A stretch of 37,765 nucleotides of DNA from NCBI GenBank assembly GCA_000226015.1, contig JH153586.1:313783-351547 (forward strand), read 5' to 3'. The notes below the pieces were generated by a model, which was not told the origin of the DNA, ran no database searches, and worked only from the letters and a program-made list of their open reading frames with translations. The position numbers and the translations under genes were made by a program. Within the stretch, counting starts at the first letter, position 1; every line of letters starts with the position of its first letter. This DNA comes from Mnemiopsis leidyi. Taxonomy: Eukaryota > Ctenophora > Tentaculata > Lobata > Bolinopsidae. Positions 37,638 to 37,765 of this stretch are shown here, piece by piece.

Positions 37638-37765
<128 letters not shown>

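Overview
This is a metazoan nuclear window from an invertebrate I cannot place further. It is moderately AT-rich, with many short exons (about 58-290 nt), introns from about 66 nt to 3.6 kb, GT/AG splice sites throughout, tRNA-derived SINEs, a hAT-type MITE and many minisatellites. Two runs of N (11069-11078 and 26304-26314) mark assembly gaps.

Two large genes lie tail to tail. The plus-strand gene (about 1028-25049, 5' end outside the window) encodes a single-pass receptor of the LDL-receptor-related (LRP) type. I could join 33 exons with fully consistent intron phases, giving about 1,292 residues. The order is: EGF; YWTD-type beta-propeller 1; EGF; propeller 2; a C-type lectin-like domain (CTLD); two EGF modules; propeller 3; a transmembrane helix; and a cytoplasmic tail with a YDNPVY endocytosis motif. 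No LDLa modules are visible in this part.

The minus-strand gene (36621 down to 27667, 5' end outside the window) is vigilin (HDLBP). I joined 21 exons with consistent phases, giving about 1,057 residues that cover KH2 to KH14 and the conserved C-terminal tail. The intergenic region (25050-27666) holds both 3' UTRs, a CA microsatellite beside a gap, and two adjacent perfect hairpins.

The introns hold an inverted pair of tRNA-Gln(CTG) genes, a 391-bp MITE with a perfect 8-bp target-site duplication, a reverse-transcriptase relic, a 1-kb foldback GACCATGGTC array, and two oppositely oriented SINEs that share a head and core but differ in their tails.

The most unusual signal is that unrelated minisatellites sit directly on splice junctions in both genes and on both strands. 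In many cases each unit repeats the splice site itself, with some exon bases. This gives rows of 3 to 10 potential donors or acceptors. Two acceptor arrays have 36-nt units that stay in frame, so acceptor choice would add or remove 12-residue peptide repeats. I did not find this described under any standard feature type.
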